Below are positions 10,836 through 23,800 of a stretch of DNA of 64,000 bases, one piece after another. Under the pieces are notes generated by a model, which made no database searches, was not told where the DNA came from, and worked only from the letters and a program-made list of their open reading frames with translations. Source of the stretch: Pocillopora verrucosa (taxonomy: Eukaryota > Cnidaria > Anthozoa > Scleractinia > Pocilloporidae). A program made the translations under genes and the position numbers. Positions within the stretch are counted from its first letter, which is position 1. The number at the start of each line of letters is the position of its first letter. The stretch is taken from positions 2,185,301 to 2,249,300 of the forward strand of contig NC_089312.1 of the NCBI RefSeq assembly GCF_036669915.1, in the 5' to 3' direction.

Positions 10836-13800
10836 ATGGCCGAGGAACTGCAGCGAATCGATTCTAATCTCAAGCCGAGCGAACTGAAGGCGGCATTCAA
10901 GCGAAGCCGGGACATCGATGCGCTGTTGGACAAGGAAAGAGAATTGAAAGAGAAAGAAGTACAGCTGTTGATTTTGGGTAAGAATACCGCAGATCTTACA
11001 AATTCCTGGGTTGCCATTTCGGCCTCATATAGAGCGGGATGAATATTTATTTCTAGAATTTTTCAAGCATACAACCCTCGCTCGTATTTTGCCAAACCAG
11101 CGAATCAAAACACGTTCGCCGCCGCCACTACACCAAGAATTGCCCACCTTAGGAAGTAAAAATCCCTAACTCTCTGTGTACATTTGCTAAAATGTTTTTA
11201 ATTTTTCCTTACGTTCTTAAATAAACAACAACCCAAAAATTTCTCTATGGCAAATAAAACCCTCTTAGATAATCAAATTCGCCGCCGAAAGATAGTCCGT
11301 AAATACGCAATCAAACATATATAATCCTGAAAAACTTGACGGTATTATGAAGATTGTGTTTCACTATCGAAGATGCAGATATGATGATTAAGACTTATGA
11401 CTTGTGCCAAATATAATCCCTCACGCGGGGTTCTTCAAGCTCTTGGAAAAGAAAGAAACGAATATAAAAGCACTTTACCTTCTAGACAAACAAACGACAT
11501 TTGAGGAAATGAAAGAAATATTGGACCTACATACGTAAATTTGAACACTTCAAACTTACGTACTTTCAGCAAATTCAAATTTTACCTATATCATAAAATA
11601 TGAATCAAAATGTGACCGCCAAAATATTCACACGCATGTAATCCGAAGTAATTGTACCGGCCTGTTGATGAAATCATTAATTCATTTTCATGAAACAAGA
11701 ATTCGAACTTAGTATTTAGCTGAACATTTTGAGGCGAAGATCTGAAGTTCGATCCCTCATGGGGACTTAGAATTTTTTTCTTTGTTCCACTTTCGTGACA
11801 AAACATCTTTCACTATTTTGAGACAGCTTGGCAAATTGGATGTGAAATTAATTATCATGTAGACATCTGACATTATGGCCACAAAGAAAAACATGAATAA
11901 ATTTTTCATCAGGAACGATTAAAAATAGATTATAAAATCCACCGAATATTGTTTATTTTCAACTTCTGTTGTTGAAAGAAATTAAAAAATTGTGAACACC
12001 GAAGTTATTGACTGAATGAAATATATTTATTTCCTTTTGTTGACTGCTGAGAAACTGAAAGTCAATTTCCGTTTAGAGGCTTCAAACATAAGGTCCATTA
12101 TAATTTCACAATGGTTTTTGACATCAACCAAAAAAAATCATAGATATTCTTGCATATACGTGTCGATGGTTCGTTCGATAGGTATATAGGTCATGATTAT
12201 TTCACCCCCTCCCCCTCGCTATCCCTACCCCTCTACTCTTGTCTTGTCTTGTTGTCCTCCCGAACTTTAGAGGTCACAGCCAAGAACCTCTTTTGTTATC
12301 AATTGCAAATACCGTCTTGAGTCGTGTTCATTATTTTAATTCTACTTTCGTTTTTCGTATTTTATGTGTATGGACAAGAGTCTATAATCTCTTGGTTTGG
12401 AGCAATCGCACATTCCTTCTTGTACATTCTCTTTTGACCTGTTGGATTTATTTTTTTTTAATGAAGCTCTGTTCGATTTCTGCCGCCTAATTTCTTTTGT
12501 TAGCTTTTCTCCTTTTTACTTGAGCTTGTTTCATTTTCGTTTTTATTTTTTATTAGGATCGGGTTGTTCTGGGAAAACCACTTTTCTCAAACAGCTGCGA
12601 ATTCTATACGGGGATGGTTATACGGAGAAAGAGCGGAAAGAATTCAAGCCAGTTATATATGGAAATGTCCGAAGAGCCATGATTCGAATTCTCGAAGCAA
12701 TGGAAGAGATAGGGCTTACTTTTGCCAACGAAGAGTTGAGCACCAAGGTAATACAACGTTGTGGGAGATAACCTGCAAAAGAGAGGGGTTTTTAGTGGCG
12801 CTTTCAGGCAAACGAAGGCAAGTGCGAGGCGAATACAAGGAGCGCGCAAAACACGCGCGAAGGAACGCAAATTTCATCATGACTCTGTTCGCCTGGAAGT
12901 GCAAAAAAAACGACGCTTTCTCTGAAAGCAATATAAGAGATGCAGGGGCCCTTTTTGTTAATGCGCCCTCCTCCTGATCAGGAGCTCATTTAAGCTTCGG
13001 CAAGGTCCGACGTGAGGTGTTTCTAGACAAGACACTTTGTTATTCGATCGCTTCTCTACCAGTAAACAGTCTAGGGTAACTTCGTTTGAGTCTTGGTCTT
13101 TGCTCATGCAAATATCGTGTCAGTGGCAGAACAAATTCGAACATAAATCAAAGATTCTTGTCACGCGACGCCTTCTATTCGTGCATTTGCTCACGTTGAA
13201 ACCGTAAATGGGCGGTGACATGCATCGAATGATTTCATAAAAACAAATAATTGGAAGTTTCAAGTTCTCCGCTTCCCTTCATATGTTTCCGGATATTAAT
13301 ACCCATGAAAATTTCAATTTCTTTTGGCGGAAATTTTGCGGGATTTCATTCATTTTCCGTTTTTTGCCTTTTAAGTTTAGCACAAGGAATTAAGGCGCGA
13401 TCAGCCATAATTGAATCGGATCAAATTTGGGCATGTTTCTTCCGCACATTCCACTTTTTTTGATCTCGATCAGGTGCTGAGCGCCGCAGAGTATAAGCCC
13501 CTTGGGTTGCATGCAGCTATTTTGAGAAAGGTAGTCGGAAAAGAAAAAAAGCGTCAAGTGCCCGCAACAACCCCTAAAGGTATTGTGTGTGGTTCTAAGG
13601 TCACGGTTCTTCGACCTCAAGGGAACTGTTAAGATGAAGTATCGCGGGTTTCATGAATTTATTTATTTGACTTATTAACATTCTCTGATTACCGGATACC
13701 CCGATCAGCTAGACAGATTACCTTTCCAGATTAGCGCATATACTTTTGTCCTTTTTTCCGACAGCCTCTCTCGAAACAGCTGTATACCTAAATTTTAAAT

Positions 13801-16551
13801 CCAAAATTATCATTTATTCACCCAGGACCTCCATCAGGAGCTACTAGAACATGCCGACTCAGAAGACAGTGAAAATAATAACTTTTCGCTGGCAGACAGA
13901 GTTCCGTTGCTGACAAAATTCTGGAACGACTCCTCAGTACAGACTTGCTTTGGCCAAAGAAATTTGTTTTACATCGACGATTCCGCTAAATAGTAAGTAA
14001 AACTATAAAAATATCGGTTACCATTGATTATTGTAAGAGAAAACAGAAAGAATTAGTATCGGAATGCGCTTTTAGAGCGTTTTTAGCGCGACCTCAGCCT
14101 CTCTTGGCGTGATTACTGGGACATACTCGCGCGATAGCTGCATGGTTTGCGGGTAATATACTTTGACAGACCTCCTTAAGTGTGAATGTACAGAAAGATT
14201 TCGGATAACTGAAGGTGGTTTTCTTGATTTTGCTTTCGTAATGTAGCGTTAAATATTAATAAGCTAGTAATGTCTGGTATATTGAGCAATCAGACATAAT
14301 GTAGAGCTATCGTACGCTCTTTCTTCCTCATAGGTATCTTATTTACAAGAGTAACGCATAGTGCGCTTGTCTTTACAATGAAAGTTGTTACTTGCGAGCA
14401 AGGCCTTCATTATTGACGCGTAGGCGCGAGAGTCTCTTCACCTGCGAGACGTCTGCACTGATTATTAGTGCAAAACCTATCCTCGACTCCTCTCAAATCT
14501 TCCCACGCACGGAGAAAAGTGCGTCCTGCAGCGCTGATAATGAAGGCGTTTACAGGCCATTCGTAGCCTGTGTAACCTGTGACTTATTGCGTCCATTATT
14601 GTTTTTTAATCAGTTTTTTTGAGAATCTCGAAAGGCTATCAAATCTCGATTACATCCCAACACACGAGGATATTCTGCACGCTAGGCAACAAACTCAAGG
14701 TGTTCAAGAAAGAAAAATTTCAGTAAACAGTTACAATTACAGGTAAGGTGGTAAAGATATTTAAGAATATTCAGATTACTTTTAAAAAGATCATTACGAG
14801 GCTTAACTCTTGACCCTAAGGGTGACTGGCATCTAATTTCTCCTTACAATGTCACCCCTAAATCATACAAAAAAAGTTATGAGAAAAAAAGAAATGATCA
14901 TCAGCTGGCTCTTGATTGTTACAAGAGTTCTCCTTTTCAGCACCTTAGAAATTTAAAGGCTATGTCTCAACACACTTATGAGCTACTTCCAAAGCTCTGT
15001 AGATCTCATCGCTGTCACCTTATTTTCTACTTATTTTCTTTGTTGTTAACAGAGTTATAGATGTTGGAGGACAAAAAAGTCAACGCAAAAAGTGGATTCA
15101 TTTCTTTGAAGGTGTAACAGCCGTTGTGTTCTTTGTGTCATTGAGTAGCTACGACGAATTCGTCGAGGAGGACGAAAATTCGGTAAGTCGTCCTGCTACT
15201 GTTCGGTGCTTCCGAATGTTCACGAAGATTTCTGAAGTTGCCATATTTTTTAAAAAGGACACCAAATCAAGATTCCAGAGTCCTTTGAATGTCTCCATTT
15301 CGAAAATGAGCAAAGTATTCGATATAAAGCTACAGCGGATCAAGATACAGACATAAAACCCTTTGTGTTTAATTTGTTCGTTTAGGCGTTAAAATTCATA
15401 ATTAAAAATACATTTCCATTTTTTTTTTCGTTCTTTATTGGGTCGCAGAATGCTATGCATGACAGCCTGGAGTTATTTGAAGAAATCAGTCAAAATGCTT
15501 TCCTTGAGAAGACGGAATTTATTCTCTTTCTTAACAAGCATGACTTATTCGTGGAGAAGCTGAAGACTTCAAATCTGTCTGCGTGCTTTCCCGACTACGA
15601 CGGTAAGTGGACGACGTTCAAAGCTGAGATTGCTTGATAGGCTGAGCGAACGGGAAGCCTTGCTTCTGTCGAGAGGGAAGCTTACCGTTGCGTGCACGCG
15701 TAATTCCTTAGTATTCTTCCGGGCAAGCTCATGCTTTTTCTGGCCAGAAAAACTCTTGACCACAATCGAAAATAAAATGTTTCCTGATATTTGATTGGCT
15801 GGGCCTTATACAATCCGTTGTGCTAAGAACGAGATTGATAAAACTTTACTTTCTTTATAGGAGCAGTAGTATCAGTAGGCTCGCAAATCCTCCACCCTCC
15901 AACATTCTGAATGGTGCAAGATTGACTGGAGGGGAAGGGGGGGGGGGGTTAAGGCTTTGTACGTTTTATTCCAACTTGAGACCTACACCCTTACCTTTGA
16001 AATGTCAGTTTTGGTCCAAAAGCTATCTATTTTACTTACTTAGGATAAAATTCCACACCGCACTCCTCCTTTATCCTCTCTTGCAATCCTCTTCTCCGAC
16101 TCGTTTTAAGAAAATTTAATGCGCTCCCTTTGGGCAAAACCCCCGTACATACGATCCATGACATAGTCACCCCTGGGGCAGTGCCCCGTCGTCCCCATCG
16201 CCCCGTTCAAATTGCTTCTTGGAATCGCACTTTAAAAAAGGACGGGTACGCTGATTTCCTCCTCGCATTGTTTTTGGAGGAAGAGTGGTTAAAAAAGATC
16301 ATTTTATTTTTAAAGAAAACAATTTCTACATGACAGCATATTGATATATTATTTCCTTGCTTGCAGGAGGTCCAGACCCCGAGATAGGTTTAAATTACAT
16401 CCGGGAGTTGTTTTTGTCCAAGAAACCCGCTGACAAGCACATGTATTTGCACGTGACATGTGCAACAGACACTGACCTAATGAAAGCGGTGTTGAAAGAT
16501 GTGTTTGAAATTTTAGTCGATATAAACCTGAAGAAACTCTCTACACTTTAA
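10836..16551 (+). CDS. divergent heterotrimeric G-protein alpha subunit
   Basis: GTPase that relays signals from seven-helix receptors at the inner plasma membrane. Seven exons: 10836-10977, 12557-12747, 13826-13992, 14614-14742, 15053-15182, 15449-15602, 16367-16551. Phases close to 365 aa, against 350-395 for the family. P-loop GSGCSGKTT (48-56); helical domain up to about 180; switch I LHARQQTQG with the catalytic Arg191 and Mg-binding Thr194; switch II DVGGQKSQRKKW (213-224) with Gln217; NKHD (282-285); TCAT (335-338). Odd points: the P-loop Glu found in nearly all G-alphas is Cys51; no Gly2 and no Cys in the first 47 residues, so no usual myristoyl or palmitoyl site; the C-terminus KKLSTL lacks the Cys modified by pertussis toxin in Gi/o. 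It does not fit Gs, Gi/o, Gq or G12 by its tail. An invertebrate-specific or Gv-like class is possible. Confidence 0.9.
11690..11830 (+). repeat. tRNA-derived SINE fragment in G-alpha intron 1
   Basis: Contains GAAGTTCGATCCCTCATGGGGAC. GTTCGATCCC is a good B-box of a tRNA-type polymerase III promoter, followed by a T-rich stretch. The matching A-box is not clear upstream. Similar tails occur as SINEs in coral DNA as far as I recall. Confidence 0.45.
14803..14960 (+). mobile_element. piggyBac-type MITE copy (CTCCTTACAAT family), truncated
   Basis: Begins with TTAACTCTTGACCCTAAGGG and TGACTGGCATCTAATTTCTC and includes CTCTTGATTGTTACAAGAG and TTTTCAGCACCTTAGAAAT. The same ordered motifs occur in the full copy at 54837-55028. 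The right end is missing. It sits in intron 4 of the G-alpha gene. Confidence 0.65.
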
Positions 16552-16928
16552 CTAAGAGGTAGTCTGAAAAGGCAAGCTCCGATGTGCGAAACCTGTCGCC
16601 AGTTATGGCACCCATCCTAGTCACGTATGGGCAAATGTAACAACTGTTAACCGCGAACCTTCCCATTTTTTTAATCCCTTCTTATCAGAATTTTCTTACC
16701 TCCAAATTAGGCGAAAATGAGCGACACCGAGATTAACCATCAACGCGAACTTAAGTAAACTTACTTTGAAATAACTCCGAAAAGTCCCCTTACAATCGAC
16801 ATCTCTAAGTTTCTGCTTGTAGTTAACGGACCTACAGCATTACAACTGCTCTTCGAAAAGGGATCACTCACGTTCGCTTAAGCTCAGAATTGCTTGTGAT
16901 TATAAACGTTTTATAAAAGTTATGATGA

Positions 16929-16934
16929 AATAAA
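16929..16934 (+). terminator. AATAAA poly(A) signal of the G-alpha gene
   Basis: First AATAAA downstream of the stop at 16551, giving a 3' UTR of about 400 bases. Confidence 0.6.
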
Positions 16935-16959
16935 GGTTTGAAGTCTTTCTTGCAATTAG

Positions 16960-17620
16960 CTTTGTTTTTTTCACTCGCGTCGAATGCAAACTGATAAAAT
17001 AATTTGCACGCAACACTGAGAACGCGTGGCTTAGGGGCGTTTAATGAAATATCGCTAGACTTATCTCTAAGGGGTAAGTCCCCCTTTATACTCTGTTAGC
17101 AACGACTGATCTCCCCTTCGTTCGTTCCTCCTGGAAAACAATGATACCCCCCAAAATCATCCGACCCCGACCTTCCTTCCCGGCCCCCAGGCGATGAATA
17201 ATGACCAGTTGCCTAGAAAGAGAGAAATATCAAAGGTTGTTCATGCGATTCTTCTGTTGGGGATCTTAGTTTATCGGCTCAACAGGAGAAGGGGATGGGA
17301 GGGGGGGGGGGAAGGAAAGAGAGGATAACGATGCTTCTTCAACTTCCAGTTCTACGCTAAGAATGACCAAAGGCAGTGGATCTGAGGGCTGATTAAAAGA
17401 CCCTGAAATCAATACGTCATTGGTGGAGATTCTGAGTGCACTTGTTAAACGAATCGAATTCAAAAATATCTTGCCATGACAGGGACAACGAATTTCACAA
17501 CCCAAACAATTTGGGCACTTATTTTTTTCCCAACAAATTTTTAACAGTATATCGTACGATTCAAAATATTACTGAGTACACACAAAATCCTCCACAGGAT
17601 CACAACTTCCAACATAACAG
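16960..17620. other. intergenic space between convergent genes
   Basis: Lies between the G-alpha poly(A) signal and that of CCT7. It contains a run of 12 G at about 17299-17310 within a purine-rich tract. No gene seen. Confidence 0.4.
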
Positions 17621-17626
17621 CGGTTC

Positions 17627-17632
17627 TTTATT
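17627..17632 (-). terminator. AATAAA poly(A) signal of CCT7
   Basis: TTTATT on the plus strand, about 210 bases beyond the CCT7 stop at 17839-17841. Confidence 0.55.
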
Positions 17633-17838
17633 CTTCAATAATGCCTAGCTGCTCTTTCAGTTCGATAACAGTTCCTTTTTCAAATACGCTGTCCGAACAA
17701 ATCACGTTCTCGGAACAACTCAGAGTACAGTTATGCCGAGGGCATAAGGCTTGTTATGTCCTCAAGCGCCGCACAAGATGTCCAATATATTATTACCAAT
17801 CAGTGAAATTTCTTAAGTCACAACCACGGGTCCAATTC

Positions 17839-20800
17839 TCATCTTGGACGACCGCGCCCTCTTCCAGCGGGTGCAGGGGGTCCATCACCCCCTGACTTAG
17901 GGTTTTTTACTGTTTCGTCCACCGACAGGATCAGACAAGCTGCTTCCGTAGCAGCCGTGATGGCATTGATTTTCACAATGGCTGGCTCCCAGACACACGC
18001 CTCGAAGTTATCGGCGATGTCTTCGTTGTTTATATCCACCCCATACCACATGCCACCTAAACAAAGAAGAAAAAAAATCAAAGTGCTCTGTGAGCAAACT
18101 CGTGAATTGACACATGATTTTTTGGATTATGTTTAATGTTATCTGGTTTTGGGAATTTTATGGTTGATTGTCATATCTAGAGTACGAGCAGTAATTCAGT
18201 GTTCGCTAATGTAGCAAAGAAACAAAGTAACGTTGGGATAAGAAGGCATTTCAATTGAAATGATTATACTATTACATTTGACAAGGGTGGATGATGTCGT
18301 GTTTTAAACGTATATCATTTTTGTTTCTGGTTCAAAAGAAAAGGTTGGAAGTAAATGTGGGTGAAAAGTAAAATTTACTGTCTATCATTGTAAATATTAG
18401 AAAATCAAGGCAGTACTGTCTTAATGAAAACATTAACGATTCCCTCTTTATCAAATGAGACAAACGGGAACGAGTTTTGAGTGATATAACTAAGCCAAGA
18501 CTGCCACCGTCATTTAGAATCTCCGCCTGGGCAGATTTTAGTCACGTGCTAGGCAACGTATAATCAATAACAAGATAGAATTTAATTTCAGGCCTATTTA
18601 TCAATTTTGTGGTGTATAACTTTCGCATTTTAGTACGTAATATGTATTTTGAATCTTCAAATTGTCTTGAAACTTAAAAGAAAATTGTTCTTTAAAAATT
18701 CACCAAAAATCGGTAGCTAAAATTGTTTGTTTAGGTGTTATTTTGATTTTCGTATTAACTTGTAACTTCGTTAGTCGCCGGCATCTTCTGTTGCCTCACA
18801 CAGGAAAAACACACGATACGAAACGTTATGATCGATTTTGTCCTCAATCTCACGCCAACAGAAGAAGATTTTGAACATCTGTAAACTCAGAGCGCTTCGC
18901 AGTAAGTGATATTTTCAAGAATCTTCGGATTGTCTTCTAGTTCAAGGATTGTAAATTACAATTTTATGAAAAACGAAGGTTGTTCTGTTATTTCAGTGTG
19001 AATCCTTGCATGCCTGCCAGTCGCTGGCGCCGCTTGTTGAAACTAAAACGAAAAAAAAAAACTCTTTTAAGATTATCTTTGGCTTCTTTTTCACCCCACC
19101 ACTATTCTTAGCAACAAAGGTCGCCATTTCGTTCGTTTATTGCTCGCCAAAAACTATCAGATGCACTCAAAAGCCTAAAATCGAAAAAAAGTTTACAGGA
19201 ATCGACCAATCGAGCGAGCGCTATTCCCCACATCGTATCTACAACTCGCTCTAGCGCATTCGCGCAATCCACGAGTTAAAAAAGGAATAAAGTTGATTGT
19301 CGTTTGTACAGAGGATGTACAGGGCGTGAAATTGCGCCTAATACAGGCGCCAATGCGACTAAATTTTTCACTTTGGCAACCAAATCCTGGAAATTAGTCG
19401 CCAAATTGGCGACTAGAATGTTTCATCATAACCTTACCAAGAGATATAGTGAATTAAAAAGATTTGCAAAGATAAATCCGCGACGAACTTCCTCGTTAAG
19501 TTTGTTTCCAAAACGCAACACATGCATCTCGATCGATAACTAGACGCCATCTTGGATTTAGGTGAGCTTTAACGTTGTATATCGTCCATCCTAGTGTCCA
19601 CTTTGTAGCATGTTAAAGATCTTTTCCCAAATTTAATTTTGGAGGATCTATCTAGAACGCCGACAGCTTAAAAAAAAGGTTTTGTTTGTCTTTGAAAATG
19701 GCGAACAACTTTTTTCCACTTGGCTACCACTTTGAAGAATTTAGGAGCCAAGTGGCTATCGGAAAAAAAAATTAATTTCACGCCCTGATGTAGCGTGGGG
19801 TTTCCTTCTTTTTACTGCGAGTCGACACTAAAATTCGAAAAGTCTTTGGAAGCTGACTTTACATCTGAAGAAGATGTTCAAACAACTCCCCATTGTCCAT
19901 GCCCCACCCATCCCTCTTCCAGCACCATGTTGATTAGAGTTATTCCTAGAGGGTTCTTACGCACAGTGTGCAAAACTGATAACTTCTTTATCTTTTTCAT
20001 ATTCCTCACGTAATATTTTGAGTCAAATTACATGGCCCGAGTGGAATAGTGGGTGTGCAACTTTGTGCATCAACATCAAACGTTCGAAAATTGCGTAAGT
20101 GTGAAATTTCATCCATCGTGATTGTACAGAAATTCAGCCACCTTACAAGACCCCGCCCGGTATTCAGCAGCCACGGCAGATTAACAAATATATGGTTTGT
20201 ACGCGCCTTCCTTAATTTGTAAAGAGTTCAATGCCCCGTTTGAACGCTATTTTGATACACGGTCCCTCTTCTAGGCCTTGGGAAACCTTTATTTACAGGT
20301 TCGATGTAACGTACAGCGTCCAGTTGTCCAAAAATATAGCTATCCATCGGATAAAAAACTATCCGGCGGTTGAGTGTTCAAAAGACGTACCGCGCTATCC
20401 GCCGAATAAGATTAACCCGGTGTACAGTTTTATTCGCCCTACGAAAACTCCAGACGAAGTGTCGATCCTCTTACCTTGAAAGTGTTTCTGTCTTAGTTTA
20501 TTCAAGATATTAGTAGCATCAAATCCCGCATTGTCGCACAGCTGTCTGGGAATGATCTCCAGAGCTCGGGCCATGGATCCAATAAGAAGCTGTTCCTTTC
20601 CTGCGATCGACCGAGAAAAATCTCTCAGGTATTTGCTTAGTTCCATTTCGATCGCTCCCCCGCCTGCTACCACTGCATCATTTTTGATCGCTCGTCGTAC
20701 GATCATGATGGCGTCATGCAGAGATCTTTCTGTTTCTTCGATGAATTGTTCAGCTCCACCTCGTAAAATGACAGTGCACGTCTTGGCCTCAGGGCAACCA

Positions 20801-23800
20801 GTAAAGATGTTATATCTGAAATACGAGTAGAAATCGGTACTGTCAAACCTCTGTGAAGTGGTCACCCTCAGGAAATAGCAACACTGGAGATAACCAATTC
20901 ATAGAGGTTAGCTAAAACTTTCAGAATGACGAAGCCATAGAAAACAAAATTCATCGCACCATTTCACATTTGTATTTTACAAACGCGACCACCAAATGTA
21001 AGGCCTGGAACCAAACATGCACAGTCTGATCTTGTTATTGTCAAGAAGGTCACAAGTATTCATAAACAGAACTTTTAAAATTTGTCCCTCACTCGCTTGA
21101 CTCTCTAATAACTTGTCGTAGGCAAACATCGACATCTGCTCACGCGTTCGAGCATGGGGTATTTCGTAGTATCTCCTGGGTTGTGAACGTCGCTAAATGT
21201 TGGAGCAGGTACGAACCGACACAAACCAGGAGCGAATCGTCTGAATTTGGGTACGAATCGACTGAGTACGAAACGTGTATTGTTATGAAACGCCTCGATA
21301 CCACTTAAACTTAAACACATCACTTCCCTGTTTCCGTCAAATTCCACCCCCTCAAATTCTTTAGTTTCTTTAATTACAACATCGAAGATGGTTCCCATGT
21401 TATAAAGTGGTAAATTTTACCTAATTAGCGAAATGATTTTTATACAGTGTCCTAATATTACTGCATACCTCTCTCCACCAATCTGCTCTTCTTCAAACAG
21501 TTCACACATGCCTAGAACTTCGTCTGTCATGTTATTGACTGTTGTTTGAATGGCACCACCACAGGCCTTCATAGTTCTCTTCAAGTCTTCTTCCACAACG
21601 CGACCAGCACAGAACATGTCCCTGAAAACAAACCGATCCTCGTCATGAAAATGCCTTCATATAAGACCCTCTCCCAATTTGAATGTTCTTGTAAAGGCCA
21701 ATTTTATCACAACTGATGCAAGGCTAAAACAAATTTGGGGAATATCAGCAGATATTTCCCGGTATTTACAGTGAATCCTCTGTAAATAGCACTTTATAGA
21801 GGAGCCTGGCTAGACTTTCAACCAGACATTTTTCTGGTAAGGTAGCATCGCAACTGAATGGTTTTTGATATATTATACTAGGAAATGAAGGATTGGTATT
21901 TTCAGAGTTTCACCAAACTTTAGTTCCTAATAGTCAACAAATAAATGCCACGTTCTTCTGATTGGGTGCAGCTTTTGTTCAAGGATTGCATTCAATGGTC
22001 ATTCTGGCTCAGTCTGCTGCAAGTAAACTTTTGACCTTTAGGAGTAACTAGCATCAAATTTACATTACACCACCATTATCACCTCTAAATCAAACTTGAA
22101 GGTCAGGAGAATGAAGGAAACGTTGTCAACTCCTTAGGAAATGTATAGAGAACAGTATGGAGAATATGCATACTGATATTAACGTGAAAAGGATTGATCG
22201 AGAGCAGGGTGTATTTGAGGGATGCATTTCAGAGAGGAAATATGATAAAAGAAAGTCTAACCTATCAGCAAAATATTGTGTGGCGACATCTCCAATGGGG
22301 AGCTTTGAGAGAACAACCTTTGCACCACTCTTGACTATCTTGTCCAGTTTGTCATAAAGGATCTCCCACTCAGCATCCACAATCTGCTGATATTCCTGTG
22401 GAAGAGAGAAAATGATCAGATCAATAGTAAGCCTCATGCACTTCTGATGTGCATAATTCTGTGCATATTTTCTATAGGGGAGAACCCTTAAAAAGTGGAG
22501 GCTCCTCTTCTATGATAAAGGCTCTCCCAATTTTTTTTTTTTCAGAAAAAGGAAACACCCTACCATCAGTGTTTTCACTTCTCAGAATTGAGAAGTAACT
22601 TTCGAATGGTGAAGTGAATATAAACCTTTACGCAGAGTAAATCATCATATCCAGAAGTGTGTATTAACCATGACTAAGACACAATTTCTTCTTGCAGTAC
22701 CAAAAAAATATCTAGCAGAAAAGTGATGAGAATAGCAAAAATTATTAACTAGGGGATTATCATTTGATCCAACACCAAATTCTCACAGCAAACTTTCTAA
22801 AGAGTGTATAGCACACAGTAAGGAGAACTTCTATCAAGATAATGAGAGAGAAAGGGTTAAGCAAGTGATTTCTAATACCACCTTAATATCATGAGGGTTA
22901 ATCTTAAACTGAGAATTGATCATTACAATCTGGACTATACAAGGTGTTGGTGCTCCTGAACAAGTTTACAGATCCAGAGAGTTTTTTCATGCTCTTAATA
23001 TATCATGGCAGCACTACACTTCACATTCTGCATCCTTACCTTCACATTGTCAAGTCTAATCTCTGCATTTTCCTTTTCTGCCTTCAGTTCAAGCTCTACA
23101 TTTAGCATTGCAATCTTGGGATTCTTGTACTTTTTGGGTTGCATTTCAAATCCAGCATAGGAAAACGTCTTCTTAAAGGCCACACCAGAAATGAGGCGTG
23201 AATCTTCTAAGGCTCCACCTTTCACCTTCTTCATTCCAATCATGTTTAGTGGAAGAAGATCATCTAGAAGCATTACAGCATCAACTACCATCTTGGAGAA
23301 GAAGTCTTTATGGGCAGCTACTAGTTTGGAATTTAGTGAAGTTGCTGCACATCTTTCCAACAATACTCGCATTTCTCTGCAAGATCAGAAAGTTAACCAT
23401 GTCAATAACAAAATCCTCAAATTGGTGAGAATTAGGATAGTTGACCGCTGGAAGAAAGGGATGCTATGTTTCACAAGACTATGAAACAATTTTAACATAG
23501 TAAATATAAAATTTTAAGACTGAGTAAAGGTACATATTATAAATGATAAAATCATTAACTTTTTAAAGTAGCCAAAATTTCCACTGACATCTTCTACTTA
23601 CTTGGGGTCATCTTTCTTGATTTTGACAGCAATCTCCTTAATTTTACAAATTGCCTGAAAACCAAGATAAAGAGAGAGATCAAAATTTAATCATTTACAT
23701 AAAAATCTTACCATGCTGAGGTTTACCATGCAACAGGAGAAAAGAATTGTACAGTTTTACTCACTAAATTTGCAGCCTTCCTAAAGCTCTTCACAGCAAT

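Noticed and set aside
14403-14547. Short MITE with GCCTTCATTAT / ATAATGAAGGC ends
   Set aside because: Only 11 bp of inverted match and no target duplication; could be chance.
20820-21050. Extra CCT7 coding exon between exons 8 and 9
   Set aside because: Exons 8 and 9 join in phase and match the family without gap; the stretch has no conserved chaperonin sequence.
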